A DNA stretch of 64,000 bases from Desulfuromonas versatilis (GTDB lineage Bacteria; Desulfobacterota; Desulfuromonadia; Desulfuromonadales; NIT-T3): assembly GCF_019704135.1 (NCBI RefSeq), contig NZ_AP024355.1:4471034-4535033 (forward strand), written 5' to 3'. The notes under the pieces were generated by a model. The model did no database searches and was not told where the DNA came from. It was given only the letters and a program-made list of their open reading frames with translations. Positions within the stretch are counted from its first letter, which is position 1. Each line of letters opens with the position of its first letter. Shown in pieces: positions 45,036 through 53,958 of this stretch. Made by a program: the position numbers and the translations under genes.

Positions 45036-46025
45036 TTATGCCTTTTCAGCAACATAGCCGAATTTCTTCGGCCGGGTGTAACGATCGATAAGCGGCGTTG
45101 CGGCGTTCATCAGCAGGATCGCGAAAGAAACACCCTCGGGATAGCCGCCGAACAGACGAATGAGCACCGTGATCACCCCGCAGCCGACTCCGAACACCAC
45201 CATTCCGCGGGTGGTCACCGGGGATGAAACCATGTCCGTGGCCATATAGAAAGCACCAAGGACCAGACCTCCCGTCACCAGGTGAAAGAGCGGGCTGGGG
45301 TATTTGGCCGGATCGACCAGCCAGAAAACGCCGGAAAGCAGCACCACGGAGCCGACAAAGCTCAAAGGGATGTGCCAGGTAAGAATCTTTTTCCAGAACA
45401 GATAGGCCGCCCCCAGCAGCAGGGCCAGGGCCGAGACCTCGCCGAGGCACCCCGCCATGTTGCCGACAAAATAGTTGCCCAACCCCTGCTGCAGCGTTTC
45501 GGGCATCTTGCCGGTCAGCATGACCGCGGTTTTCCAATCTCCCAGAGGGGTGGCGCTGGTCACCGAGTCGAGCCCGGAACCCAGGGGGGCCGGTGCGGTC
45601 CAACTGGTCATCTGCACGGGAAAGGAGACCAGCAGCACCACCCTGGCCACCAGGGCCGGGTTGAAGGGGTTGTAGCCCAGCCCTCCGTAGACCTGCTTGC
45701 CGATGACGATGGCCACGGCGCTGCCCAGCAGGGCCAGCCACCAGGAACTGGCGGGAGGCAGATTGAGGGCGAGCAGGATCCCGGTAAGGGCGGCACTTCC
45801 ATCACCGACGGTGACCGGGCGGCGCATCAGCTTCTGGGCAAGGGCCTCGAACCCGACACAGCCGGCAGTACACAGGACCAGCACCCACAGAGCCGGCAAA
45901 CCGAAAAAGTAGACGGACACCGCACAGGCGGGAAGCAGGGCGTAGATCACCGCGCGCATCACCCGGTCGGTGGTTTCCCGGGCGCTTAGATGGGGCGAGG
46001 ACGAGAGATAGAGCTGCCTTTCCAC
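45036..46025 (-). CDS. rnfD: Rnf electron transport complex subunit D
   Basis: This 329-aa membrane subunit has about nine to ten helices and the flavin-attachment region VTSATPLGDW, where the threonine of S-x-T binds FMN covalently. DGSAALTGILLALNLPP and GGLGYNPFNPALVARV are typical. The start is GTG at 46025, two bases after the rnfC stop, with GAGGAGG upstream. The open frame to 46127 lies within rnfC and is not used. Confidence 0.94.
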   Translation of the reverse strand: MERQLYLSSSPHLSARETTDRVMRAVIYALLPACAVSVYFFGLPALWVLVLCTAGCVGFEALAQKLMRRPVTVGDGSAALTGILLALNLPPASSWWLALLGSAVAIVIGKQVYGGLGYNPFNPALVARVVLLVSFPVQMTSWTAPAPLGSGLDSVTSATPLGDWKTAVMLTGKMPETLQQGLGNYFVGNMAGCLGEVSALALLLGAAYLFWKKILTWHIPLSFVGSVVLLSGVFWLVDPAKYPSPLFHLVTGGLVLGAFYMATDMVSSPVTTRGMVVFGVGCGVITVLIRLFGGYPEGVSFAILLMNAATPLIDRYTRPKKFGYVAEKA

Positions 46026-46027
46026 GG

Positions 46028-47344
46028 TTAGACCTTCCTCCTCTTGGCCAGAATAGCCCCCTTGGCGTAACGGATGGCCTGGACCAGCGGCAGGGTGGCG
46101 GGGCAGATGTAGGTGCAGCAGCCGCACTCGATGCAGTCCATGGCGCCGTATTCTTCGGCCTCGGAAATGAAATCCAGCCGGGCGTAGGCGGCGATGGTGG
46201 TGGGCATGATGCGCGCCGGGCAGGCCTGCACGCAGCGGCCGCAGCGGATGCAGGGCCCTTCGGAGCGCAGCGGCACGTCCCCGGCGCCGAACAGCAGCAG
46301 ACCCGAGGTGCCGCGGGTGGCGGGAACCTCGAGGGACAACTGGGCGGACCCCATCATCGGGCCACCCATGATGATCTTGGCCGGCTCGCCTTTGACCCCA
46401 CCACAGAACTGGACCAGGTGGGCCAGGGGGGTGCCGATGCGGATACGCAGGTTTTTCGGCTCGGCAACCAAGGGCCCACTGACGGTGCAGATGCGCTCGA
46501 CCAGCGGCCGGCCATGCAGCACCGCGTCCGCCACGGCGGCGGCGGTTCCGACATTCTGCACCACCACGCCAACATCCATCGGCAGCCCCCCGGAGGGGAC
46601 CTCGCGACCGGTGATGGCGAGAATCAGCTGTTTTTCCGCCCCCTGCGGGTACTTGACCTCGAGCGGCACGACCTCGATGCCGCGCCCGGTGCAGGCCTGG
46701 CTCATCAGGTCGATGGCATCGGGTTTGTTGGCCTCGATGCCGATATACACGCGGCTGACCCCGAGCACCTTGCGCAGGATGTCAACACCAGCCAGGACAT
46801 CGTCCGGCTGCTCCAGCATCAGCCGGTGGTCGGCGGTCAGAAACGGCTCGCATTCCACCCCGTTGAGAATCAGGGTGTCGATCTTTTTGCCCTCGGGAGG
46901 GGAGAGCTTGACATGGGCCGGGAAAGTGGCACCGCCCATGCCGACGATCCCCGCCGCGCGGATTTTCTCGCGCAGCTGATCGGCGGAGAGCGCTTCGGGA
47001 TCCCCGGGCTCGAGCCCTTCGACCCAGCGGTCTTCCCCGTCGGGGCGAATCACCACCGCCGGCAGGGCCTTACCCGATGGGTGAAGCCGCGGCTCGACCG
47101 CCACCACCTCGCCGGAACTCGGAGCGTGGACCGGCACCGACACAAACCCCTTGGCCTGGCCGATCACCTGGCCTTTTTTCACCAGATCCCCCTTCTGCAC
47201 GCAGACCTCGGCGGGAGCGCCGATGTGCTGCGCCATGGGGACCACCAGTTCCTCGGGCAGGGGGCAGGTTTCGATCGGCTTGTGCTCCGACCACCGCTTG
47301 TTGTCCGGCGGATGAAGGCCGCCGGGAAATGTCTTTAGCTTCAT
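46028..47344 (-). CDS. rnfC: Rnf electron transport complex subunit C
   Basis: This 438-aa peripheral subunit binds NADH and FMN. It has an N-terminal RnfC barrel (FPGGLHPPDNKRWSEHKPIE), the GxGGATFPAHVK motif (GMGGATFPAHVKL), NGVECEPFLTADHRLM, and two ferredoxin motifs (CIRCGRCVQACPA, CIECGCCTYICPA). It exchanges electrons between NADH and the RnfB/ferredoxin side. It lacks the long Ala/Lys-rich C-terminal repeat of E. coli RsxC. The start at 47344 lies 22 bp after rnfB. Confidence 0.95.
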   Translation of the reverse strand: MKLKTFPGGLHPPDNKRWSEHKPIETCPLPEELVVPMAQHIGAPAEVCVQKGDLVKKGQVIGQAKGFVSVPVHAPSSGEVVAVEPRLHPSGKALPAVVIRPDGEDRWVEGLEPGDPEALSADQLREKIRAAGIVGMGGATFPAHVKLSPPEGKKIDTLILNGVECEPFLTADHRLMLEQPDDVLAGVDILRKVLGVSRVYIGIEANKPDAIDLMSQACTGRGIEVVPLEVKYPQGAEKQLILAITGREVPSGGLPMDVGVVVQNVGTAAAVADAVLHGRPLVERICTVSGPLVAEPKNLRIRIGTPLAHLVQFCGGVKGEPAKIIMGGPMMGSAQLSLEVPATRGTSGLLLFGAGDVPLRSEGPCIRCGRCVQACPARIMPTTIAAYARLDFISEAEEYGAMDCIECGCCTYICPATLPLVQAIRYAKGAILAKRRKV

Positions 47345-47366
47345 CACTGAACTCTTGGTTTGGGCT

Positions 47367-48215
47367 TCAGGCAGCCGCCCCGGGGGCAACCCCGCAGGTT
47401 GGCGGAGCGAAACTGCTCCCCTCGGGATAGCCGTCCACGAAATCGCGGATGCATTTGGTCGGGCACTTCTCCACCGCCGGAGCGGCCAACTGGTGATGCT
47501 CGTAGGTGACCCGGGCCAGGAAATTTTCTATGACATAGGCCTCGGGGGCGGTCTTTTTGCAGATCTGGCAGGCGATGCAGCCGACCTGGCAGTACTTGCG
47601 CACCAGCGCCCCCTTGTCGGTGCTGTTGCACAGCACGTGCACGGTCGCATCGAGCGGGGTCATGCGGATGACCGAACGCGGGCAGGCCGCCACGCACTTG
47701 CGGCAACCGGTGCACTTCTCGCGGCTGATCACCGCTAGGCCCTCGGCGGTCATTTCGATGGCGCCAAAGGGGCAGACCCGGGCACAGGTCCCCAGTCCCA
47801 GACACCCCCCGGGGCAGGCCTTGGGCCCGTCGGCGATCTTCTGGGCGGCGTTGCAGTCATGCAGGCCGAGGTAACGGTACTTGGCCTGAGCCTTGGCGTT
47901 GTCACCCTGGCAGAGCACCACCGCCACCTGGGGGTCGGCGCTCACCGGAGCGATGCCCAGGATGTTGGCGATCTTTTCCGCTGCACCGGCGCCGCCCGGC
48001 GGACAGTCTGCCGGCCCGGCCTGGCCGGCAACCACCGCCTTGGCATAACCGCCACAGCCCGGATAGCCGCAGGCACCGCAGTTGGCGCCCGGCAGCACTT
48101 CGAGGACCGCCAACTCGCGCGGATCGATTTCGACGGCGAATTTCTTGGCGGCAAATCCGAGAGCGACCGCCGCCGACAGGCCGATGCCGCCCAGACTCAT
48201 GATGGCTTCAAGCAT
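47367..48215 (-). CDS. rnfB: Rnf electron transport complex subunit B
   Basis: This 282-aa protein has an N-terminal membrane helix, the CxxCxxxxC Fe-S motif (GANCGACGYPGCGGY), and polyferredoxin motifs such as CLGLGTCARVCP and CTGCRKCVAACP. It ends in an extra Cys-rich region (YCQVGCIACQICKKTAP). RnfB is the entry or exit point for ferredoxin electrons. Its start is 72 bp from rnfA. Confidence 0.95.
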   Translation of the reverse strand: MLEAIMSLGGIGLSAAVALGFAAKKFAVEIDPRELAVLEVLPGANCGACGYPGCGGYAKAVVAGQAGPADCPPGGAGAAEKIANILGIAPVSADPQVAVVLCQGDNAKAQAKYRYLGLHDCNAAQKIADGPKACPGGCLGLGTCARVCPFGAIEMTAEGLAVISREKCTGCRKCVAACPRSVIRMTPLDATVHVLCNSTDKGALVRKYCQVGCIACQICKKTAPEAYVIENFLARVTYEHHQLAAPAVEKCPTKCIRDFVDGYPEGSSFAPPTCGVAPGAAA

Positions 48216-48287
48216 AGAAAAACCTCATAGAATTCAGAATTCCGAAGGCCGAAGACGTACCGCTCTCCTGACTCCCGGATTCTGCCC

Positions 48288-48869
48288 TTACCCCTTGACC
48301 AACCCGGCGAACCCCATGAAGGCCAGAGACAACAGGCCGGCGGTCACCAGGGCGATGGCGGTCCCCCGAAAACTTTTCGGCACCGGGCACAGATCGACCC
48401 GCTCGCGCAGCCCGGCGAACAGCACCAGCGCCAGAGTGAAACCGAGCGCCGCCCCGAGGGCGAACACGACCCCCTCGAGGAAGGAGTAGTCCTTCTGAAT
48501 ATTGAGCACCGCCAACCCCAGCACCGCACAGTTGGTGGTAATCAGCGGCAGAAAGATCCCCAGCGACTGGTAAAGGACCGGACTGACCTTCTGCACCACC
48601 ATCTCCACCAACTGCACCAGTGAGGCGATCACCAGGATAAAGGCGATGGTCTGCAGATATTCGATGCCCAGCGGAATCAGGACGAAATATTGGATAAACC
48701 AAGTGACCACGGTAGCCACGGTCATGACGAAGGTCACTGCCATCCCCATGCCGACGGAAGTCTCCACCTTCTTGGACACCCCCATGAAGGGGCAGATCCC
48801 AAGAAACCGGGCCAGCACGAAATTGTTTACGAATACGGCACTTACCAGTATCAGCAGAAGTTCCACCAT
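48288..48869 (-). CDS. rnfA: Rnf electron transport complex subunit A
   Basis: This 193-aa integral membrane protein has six helices. It shows [20 protein letters not shown] with the membrane Cys, and [19 protein letters not shown] with the second Cys, matching RnfA/NqrE. It is the first gene of the operon. I chose ATG 48869; the frame open to 48905 adds 12 polar residues before the first helix. A strong promoter lies about 60 bp upstream. Confidence 0.95.
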   Translation of the reverse strand: MVELLLILVSAVFVNNFVLARFLGICPFMGVSKKVETSVGMGMAVTFVMTVATVVTWFIQYFVLIPLGIEYLQTIAFILVIASLVQLVEMVVQKVSPVLYQSLGIFLPLITTNCAVLGLAVLNIQKDYSFLEGVVFALGAALGFTLALVLFAGLRERVDLCPVPKSFRGTAIALVTAGLLSLAFMGFAGLVKG

Positions 48870-48927
48870 GGTCCTGGACACCTTCTCGTTGAAATGCGAA
48901 TCCAAGTTGCAAATGGTCAGACCAGTG

Positions 48928-48957
48928 TTTATAAAATACCCGGGTCCGGCATGTCAA
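48928..48957 (-). promoter_or_regulatory. sigma70 promoter of the rnf operon
   Basis: On the minus strand -35 TTGACA (48957-48952), an 18-bp spacer and -10 TATAAA (48933-48928) give one of the best consensus matches in the window. Confidence 0.75.
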
Positions 48958-48989
48958 ACTTTTTATTTATCAGCACATTCCGCAAATGC

Positions 48990-49021
48990 AAGCGGCTCGC
49001 CCGAGCCCCGGCGAGCCGCTT
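48990..49021. other. perfect 12-bp stem-loop in the rnfA/hemL divergent region
   Basis: AAGCGGCTCGCC and GGCGAGCCGCTT flank an 8-nt loop, with no T-run on either side. It lies upstream of the rnf promoter and upstream of a TTGACA (49124-49129) that faces hemL, in a 377-bp divergent intergenic region. Its role is unknown. I see nothing else clear in 49022-49120. Confidence 0.5.
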
Positions 49022-49246
49022 CCGATTTGCGCCCCGCCCTCCCGCGCGCAAGCCACCCTCGGTTCTGTGCGGGCCCGCCGCCAAGCCTCGCCAAGGCATC
49101 CTGCAATCCCGGCGGACCCATTCTTGACAAGGACTGGGCCCTGTGTTAAGCACTCAGCTTATTCCCATTGCCGCCGCCGAACAGGCCTCGACCTGGAACC
49201 GGGGCATCCACCAGCCAACCCAGCCTATTTAATAGAAAGGGGCCCC

Positions 49247-50530
49247 ATGAACCACCAGCAATCCTCACAGCTGTTCGCCAAGGCCAAGACGGTAATTCCC
49301 GGCGGCGTCAACAGCCCGGTACGAGCCTTCCAATCTGTGGGCTGCGACCCCATCTTCATCAGTCGCGCCGAAGGCTCCCGCATCTACGACGTGGATGGCA
49401 ACGGCTACATTGATTACGTCGGCTCCTGGGGCCCGATGATCCTGGGCCACTGCCATCCCAAGGTGGTCGAGGCGATCCGCCAGACCGCCAGCGACGGAGC
49501 CTCCTTCGGCGCCCCCACCGCCCGCGAGATCGAGTTGGCCGAACTGGTCTGCGCCGCCTACCCCAACATCGAAAAGGTGCGCATGGTCTCCTCGGGGACC
49601 GAGGCGACCATGAGCGCCATCCGCCTGGCCCGCGGCTATACCGGCCGGGACAAGATCCTCAAGTTCGACGGCTGCTACCACGGTCATGCCGACTCGCTGC
49701 TGGTCAAGGCCGGCAGTGGCGCCGCCACCTTCGGGGTCCCCACCTCGCCGGGCGTTCCCGCCGATTTCGCCAAACACACCCTGACCGCCACCTACAACGA
49801 CCTGGAGGATGTCAAGGCGATCGCCGCGGCCAACCAGGGGCAGATCGCCTGCATCATCATCGAGCCCATCGCCGGCAACATGGGTTGCGTTCCTCCCCGG
49901 CCAGGGTTCCTCGAAGGGCTGCGCCAGCTTTGTGACCAGGAAGGCATCGTGCTGATCATCGACGAGGTGATGACCGGCTTCCGGGTCGCCTACGGCGGCG
50001 CCCAGGAGCGCTTCGGGGTGCGCGGCGACCTGGTCTGCCTGGGCAAGATCATCGGCGGCGGGCTCCCCGTCGGCGCCTTCGGGGGCAAAAAGGAGATCAT
50101 GGAGAAACTCTCCCCCGAGGGGGGCGTCTACCAGGCCGGCACCCTCTCCGGCAACCCCCTGGCGATGAGCGCCGGGATCGCCACCCTGAAGCTGCTCCAG
50201 CAGGAGGGCTTCTACCAGAGCATCGAGGAGAAAAGCGCCTACCTCGAAAAAGGGCTGCTCGAGGCCGCCAAGCTGAGCCCGGTCCCCACCTGTCTGCAGC
50301 GGGTCGGGGGCATGTTCTGCACCTTCTTCCACCCGGGCCCGGTTTATTCCTTCGCCGATGCGGTCAAAAGCGACACCCAGGCCTTCGGCAAATTCTTCCG
50401 CAGCATGCTTGAATCAGGCATCAACCTCGCCCCCTCCCAGTTCGAGGCGGGATTCATGAGCGCCGCCCACAGCACCGAAGACCTGGACCGCACCATCGAG
50501 GCCGCCGCCAGGGCCTTCCAGAGCCTCTAG
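49247..50530 (+). CDS. hemL: glutamate-1-semialdehyde 2,1-aminomutase
   Basis: This 427-aa PLP enzyme converts glutamate-1-semialdehyde to 5-aminolevulinate, the committed precursor of heme, needed here for many cytochromes. Motifs are [60 protein letters not shown] and the PLP Lys in [23 protein letters not shown] precedes ATG 49247. The frame open to 48986 overlaps the promoter region. A bidirectional terminator follows. Confidence 0.96.
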   Translation: MNHQQSSQLFAKAKTVIPGGVNSPVRAFQSVGCDPIFISRAEGSRIYDVDGNGYIDYVGSWGPMILGHCHPKVVEAIRQTASDGASFGAPTAREIELAELVCAAYPNIEKVRMVSSGTEATMSAIRLARGYTGRDKILKFDGCYHGHADSLLVKAGSGAATFGVPTSPGVPADFAKHTLTATYNDLEDVKAIAAANQGQIACIIIEPIAGNMGCVPPRPGFLEGLRQLCDQEGIVLIIDEVMTGFRVAYGGAQERFGVRGDLVCLGKIIGGGLPVGAFGGKKEIMEKLSPEGGVYQAGTLSGNPLAMSAGIATLKLLQQEGFYQSIEEKSAYLEKGLLEAAKLSPVPTCLQRVGGMFCTFFHPGPVYSFADAVKSDTQAFGKFFRSMLESGINLAPSQFEAGFMSAAHSTEDLDRTIEAAARAFQSL

Positions 50531-50554
50531 CCGGCCCCCGCCAGTAGCCGCCAA

Positions 50555-50589
50555 GGCCCGGCGCCCACTACAGGACGCCGGGCCTTTTT
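50555..50589. terminator. intrinsic terminator between hemL and murB
   Basis: Stem GGCCCGGCG/CGCCGGGCC with a 12-nt loop, then TTTTT on the plus strand. It lies between convergent genes. Confidence 0.85.
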
Positions 50590-50598
50590 CCATCCCGC

Positions 50599-51585
50599 CT
50601 ACCCTGCCTGATCAGCCGGCAGGATTTCGCCGTCGGCGCGAACGTAGCGCACCTCGCAGCGCAGCTCATAGCCGATCCTGGCCCGGACCGCCTGGCGAAC
50701 CTGGCCGATGAGCGCCAGAACGTCCCGGGCGCTGGCCTCCCCCAGGTTCACGATGAAGTTGGCATGTCGGGACGATACCTCGGCGCCGCCGATGCGAACC
50801 CCCTTGAGACCGGCCTCCTCGATGACCCGGCCCGGCGGTCCGACCGTTGCGTGCATCTCGGCGTTGCTCAGAAAAACCGACCCACAGTTAGGCTGCTTGA
50901 GAGGGAACTTGCCGCGCCGCTCGCGCAGATCGAGCAGCATCTGGCGTCGGATGGCGCCGCGGTCTCCGGGCGGACACTCCAGTTCTACCTCCACAACCAC
51001 CGCCCCCGTCCCCTGCAGGGCGCTCTGCCGGTAGCCGAACCGGCAGGCCTGCCGATCCAGGACCGCAAAGACCCCCTCTCGATCCACCACCCGGACCTTC
51101 CTGACCAGCTCGCCGATGCCCCGGCGGTGGCTGCCGCCATTCATCACCACCAGCCCCCCCAGAGTTCCGGGGATGCCGATGGCGTGCTCCAGGCCGGCCA
51201 GCCCGGCCTGCATCGTCCGGCGGGCCAGCTGCGGCACCCAGACGCCGGCCTCGGCGAAGATCCGCGGGCCGCTGACCTCGATGCGCGCCAGCTTGGCCCC
51301 AAGCCTCAGGACCACCCCGCGCAGGCCGGCATCGGCGAAGAGCAGATTGCTCCCCTGGCCGATGACCACCAGGGGGATCCCGGCCTGCCGCACCGCAGCG
51401 ACCAGGGCGGCCACCTGCACCGGGGTGCGCGGTTCCACCAGCAGATCGGCCGGGCCGCCAATCCGCCAGGTGCTGCACCGGGCCAGGGGAAAATCAAAGA
51501 AGCAATCCCCAAGCTCCAGCCCCGCCAGACGTTCCAGTTTTCGCCGATATCCATTTTTCCGTTCTTGCGATCCAGTCACAGCCAT
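50599..51585 (-). CDS. murB: UDP-N-acetylenolpyruvoylglucosamine reductase
   Basis: This 328-aa flavoprotein reduces UDP-GlcNAc-enolpyruvate to UDP-MurNAc in peptidoglycan synthesis. Motifs are CSTWRIGGPADLLVEP, GQGSNLLFADAGLRGVVLRL with the FAD loop (GQGSNLLFAD), IGIPGTLGGLVVMNGG, the catalytic Ser in QPNCGSVFLSN and the final Glu in HANFIVNLGEASARDV. The start at 51585 has GGGAG 6 nt upstream. The frame runs to 52134 antisense to the next gene and is not used. Confidence 0.94.
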   Translation of the reverse strand: MAVTGSQERKNGYRRKLERLAGLELGDCFFDFPLARCSTWRIGGPADLLVEPRTPVQVAALVAAVRQAGIPLVVIGQGSNLLFADAGLRGVVLRLGAKLARIEVSGPRIFAEAGVWVPQLARRTMQAGLAGLEHAIGIPGTLGGLVVMNGGSHRRGIGELVRKVRVVDREGVFAVLDRQACRFGYRQSALQGTGAVVVEVELECPPGDRGAIRRQMLLDLRERRGKFPLKQPNCGSVFLSNAEMHATVGPPGRVIEEAGLKGVRIGGAEVSSRHANFIVNLGEASARDVLALIGQVRQAVRARIGYELRCEVRYVRADGEILPADQAG

Positions 51586-51720
51586 AATGCTCCCGCCTCC
51601 GTGAACCGGCCGCCGCGCCGGCAGCCCCAAGTTTAACCGATTTTTGCCCCAGTGCGGGAGCCTGAAATGGGCGCACGATGCCGCTGGCCATTTTCCCCAA
51701 CTTCCATTATGCTGGCGCCC

Positions 51721-52482
51721 ATGAGTGCATCGAACGACACAGCGGCCAGCCCAAGCAGCATCTCGCTCATCCTGGTCGAACCCCAATCCCCGGGCAATAT
51801 CGGCATGGTCTGCCGCGCTATGGCCAATTTTGGGGTCAGTGACCTGCGCCTGGTCAACCCCTGCCAGCACCTGCACCCCGAAGCCCGCAAGTTTGCCGTG
51901 AGCGCCGCGCCCCTGCTGGGAACTGCACGGTTGTTCCCCTCCCTGGAGGAGGCCATCGGCGATCTGCACACCGCGGTAGCCGCCACCCGCCGCGGCGGGC
52001 AGCGGCGCGGAGCCCCCCTGGTGGCCCGCCAGCTGCCCGAACTGCTCGCCGGCGTCCCTGCGCTGGGGTTCGGGCTGGTGCTGGGCCGGGAGGATTCCGG
52101 CCTCACCAGCGCCGAAGTCGCCCTGTGCACGCATACGGTAACCATCCCCTCGGAACCCGAACGCGGCTCATTGAACCTCGCCCAGGCCACCCTGCTGCTG
52201 CTCTATGAAATCTATGTCGGCACCCATGGTTGCCCCCCTTTGAATGTCGACCCCCCTGCTCCTCTCGCCGAGGTGGAGCCGATGCTCGGACAGATGGAAC
52301 TGGTGCTGAATCGGATTGCCTTCCTGAACCCCGAGCAGCCCGACACGGTGCTGAATTCGCTGCGGAGGATATTCCAGCGCGCCGCGCTCTCCGGGCGCGA
52401 CGTCGCCGTGCTGCGGGGCATGTGGAGCCAGCTCGCCTGGAGTATTCGCGACTGGCGGGGGCGCAAACGCGGCGAGGGCTGA
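51721..52482 (+). CDS. trmJ: TrmJ-like tRNA/rRNA 2'-O-methyltransferase (SPOUT)
   Basis: This 253-aa TrmH/SpoU-family enzyme binds SAM through a trefoil knot. Motif 1 is LVEPQSPGNIGMVCRAMANFG, motif 2 LVLGREDSGLT, and motif 3 IPSEPERGSLNLAQATLLLLYEIY. The order and the C-terminal helical extension resemble TrmJ, which methylates the ribose at position 32 of tRNAs. The start is uncertain: ATG 51721 and ATG 51709 both lack an obvious Shine-Dalgarno. It is divergent from murB and lies upstream of the atp operon. Confidence 0.82.
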   Translation: MSASNDTAASPSSISLILVEPQSPGNIGMVCRAMANFGVSDLRLVNPCQHLHPEARKFAVSAAPLLGTARLFPSLEEAIGDLHTAVAATRRGGQRRGAPLVARQLPELLAGVPALGFGLVLGREDSGLTSAEVALCTHTVTIPSEPERGSLNLAQATLLLLYEIYVGTHGCPPLNVDPPAPLAEVEPMLGQMELVLNRIAFLNPEQPDTVLNSLRRIFQRAALSGRDVAVLRGMWSQLAWSIRDWRGRKRGEG

Positions 52483-52499
52483 TTACCGCCAAAAAGCGG

Positions 52500-52529
52500 T
52501 TGACATTCGCCAGATTCCTGTGCTATTCA
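52500..52529 (+). promoter_or_regulatory. promoter of the F0-ATPase operon
   Basis: -35 TTGACA (52500-52505) and extended -10 TGC-TATTCA (52524-52529) are separated by 18 bp. The predicted start is near 52536. Confidence 0.7.
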
Positions 52530-52553
52530 AAGCGGGTTTTAACCTACAACACT

Positions 52554-52566
52554 GTATTCTGTATAC
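52554..52566 (+). promoter_or_regulatory. GTATTCTGTATAC operator-like palindrome before atpZ
   Basis: This 13-mer matches the nuo and CbcL-like upstream sites. It sits just downstream of the predicted transcription start and 7 bp before the atpZ start codon, a position suited to repression. Confidence 0.6.
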
Positions 52567-52573
52567 AATTTCC

Positions 52574-52831
52574 ATGGCCGAAGACAAACGCCAACTCTTC
52601 AGATCGCTGGGCTTTCTCTCCAGTGTCGGGATCTCCATGGTGGCGGCTACCTTCATTGGTCTGGCCATGGGCTACTATCTCGACAAATGGCTGGGAACCC
52701 ACCCCTGGATGACCCTGATCTTCCTCGGGTTCGGGATTGTTTCCGGCTTTCGCAACATTTACATCCTTACCGAGCGCGAGCTGAAGCGCCAACAGAAGGA
52801 AAACCAGAAAGACAGTGAAGGAAAAGAATGA
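52574..52831 (+). CDS. AtpZ/AtpI-type F0F1 ATPase accessory protein
   Basis: This 85-aa protein has two membrane helices (SSVGISMVAATFIGLAMGYYL and MTLIFLGFGIVSGFRNIYIL) separated by DKWLGTHPW, the AtpZ/AtpI (PF09527) pattern. Such proteins help c-ring assembly or magnesium/calcium uptake in characterised cases. No Shine-Dalgarno is present before ATG 52574; instead the operator-like palindrome ends 7 bp upstream. Its 3' end overlaps the next gene by 17 bp. Confidence 0.85.
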   Translation: MAEDKRQLFRSLGFLSSVGISMVAATFIGLAMGYYLDKWLGTHPWMTLIFLGFGIVSGFRNIYILTERELKRQQKENQKDSEGKE

Positions 52832-53180
52832 AGACCTGCTGGGCGAACTGGCCCGGCGCAACTGGCTCATTCTCGCTGTCCTGGTGCTCGGCAGCCTGGC
52901 GTGGCGGTCCATGCCGGTCACCCTCGGGGTTCTCAGCGGTGGCCTGGTTGCGATCGTCGGCTACCAGTGGCTGTTCCGCTCCCTGCGCAGGATGCTGGCC
53001 CACCCTTCCCGGGGGGCCGCCAAGAGTTTTCAATTCGGTTATTTCATCCGACTGGGCGCCCTCGGCGCGGCGCTGTTCGTGCTCATCGCCCTGGTCAGGG
53101 TCAACCCCATCGGCCTGGCAGTCGGACTCTCGGTGGTTGTCATCAACATCGGCTGGACCACCATAAAGCGATCGATCTGA
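52815..53180 (+). CDS. atpI: ATP synthase subunit I
   Basis: This 121-aa membrane protein has about four helices, resembling the ATP synthase subunit I family (PF03899). The start is GTG 52815, overlapping atpZ. An A-rich GAAGGAAAA at 52795-52803 is a distant ribosome-binding site, so translation is likely coupled. Subunit I is thought to help assemble the c-ring. Confidence 0.8.
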   Translation: MKEKNEDLLGELARRNWLILAVLVLGSLAWRSMPVTLGVLSGGLVAIVGYQWLFRSLRRMLAHPSRGAAKSFQFGYFIRLGALGAALFVLIALVRVNPIGLAVGLSVVVINIGWTTIKRSI

Positions 53181-53199
53181 ACGAGGAGGCAGTTTTCCC

Positions 53200-53874
53200 A
53201 TGACCCACCCTTTTTTGATCCTTAAGTGGCTCGAAGAACAGCTGCACATGCATATCGGCGAGCACGTGACCTACACCTGGTTCGTCATGCTGGTGCTGAT
53301 CGCCCTGGCTTTTGCCGCATCACGGGCCGTCAAGGAAGTCCCCAGCGGGCTGCAGAACTTCATGGAAGTGGTGGTCACCGGCGTCGAGAACCTGATCGAG
53401 GAGACCATGGGGCCCAAGGGCAAGACCTACTTCCCCCTGATCGCCACCTTTGCCCTGTTCATCCTGGTCTCCAACCTGATCGCCCTGGTGCCCGGCTTCT
53501 ACCCGCCCACTGCCAACCTGAACACCAACGGCGCCCTGGCCCTGACTGTGTTCATCATGACCCATGTGGTCGGCATCAAAGAACACGGGATCGGCTACAT
53601 CAAGCACTTCATGGGCCCTATCCTGGTGCTGGCCCCGCTGATGATCATCATCGAGTTCATCGGCCACCTGGCCCGGCCCCTCTCGCTCAGCCTGCGACTT
53701 TTCGGCAACATGTACGGCCACGAAATCGTCCTGATGATCTTTTTCGCGCTGGTTCCCTTCCTGCTGCCGGTGCCGATGATGCTGATGGGTGTCCTGGTCG
53801 CCTGCATCCAGACCTTCGTCTTCACCCTGCTGGCCATGATCTACATTGCCGGCGCCATAGAGGAAGCGCATTGA
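53200..53874 (+). CDS. atpB: ATP synthase F0 subunit a
   Basis: This 224-aa membrane subunit provides the two ion half-channels. The essential arginine is in [21 protein letters not shown] long hydrophilic N-terminus precedes the first helix. It is encoded upstream of subunit c, as in other Desulfuromonadia, where F1 and b subunits are in another operon. Confidence 0.96.
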   Translation: MTHPFLILKWLEEQLHMHIGEHVTYTWFVMLVLIALAFAASRAVKEVPSGLQNFMEVVVTGVENLIEETMGPKGKTYFPLIATFALFILVSNLIALVPGFYPPTANLNTNGALALTVFIMTHVVGIKEHGIGYIKHFMGPILVLAPLMIIIEFIGHLARPLSLSLRLFGNMYGHEIVLMIFFALVPFLLPVPMMLMGVLVACIQTFVFTLLAMIYIAGAIEEAH

Positions 53875-53908
53875 TATCATTTCGTTTCGCCCCGGCGAAA
53901 CTCAAGGT

Positions 53909-53923
53909 CCTATAGCGTATAGG
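53909..53923 (+). repeat. CCTATAGCGTATAGG inverted repeat between atpB and atpE
   Basis: A perfect 6-bp inverted repeat with 3-nt spacer, located 36 bp before atpE. A similar ATAGCGTAT sequence occurs near 43522 in the nuo leader. Whether it acts as DNA (operator) or as an mRNA hairpin adjusting subunit c output is unknown. Confidence 0.4.
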
Positions 53924-53958
53924 AACAATCAACCACCTGAAACAGAAGGAGTAGGAAC

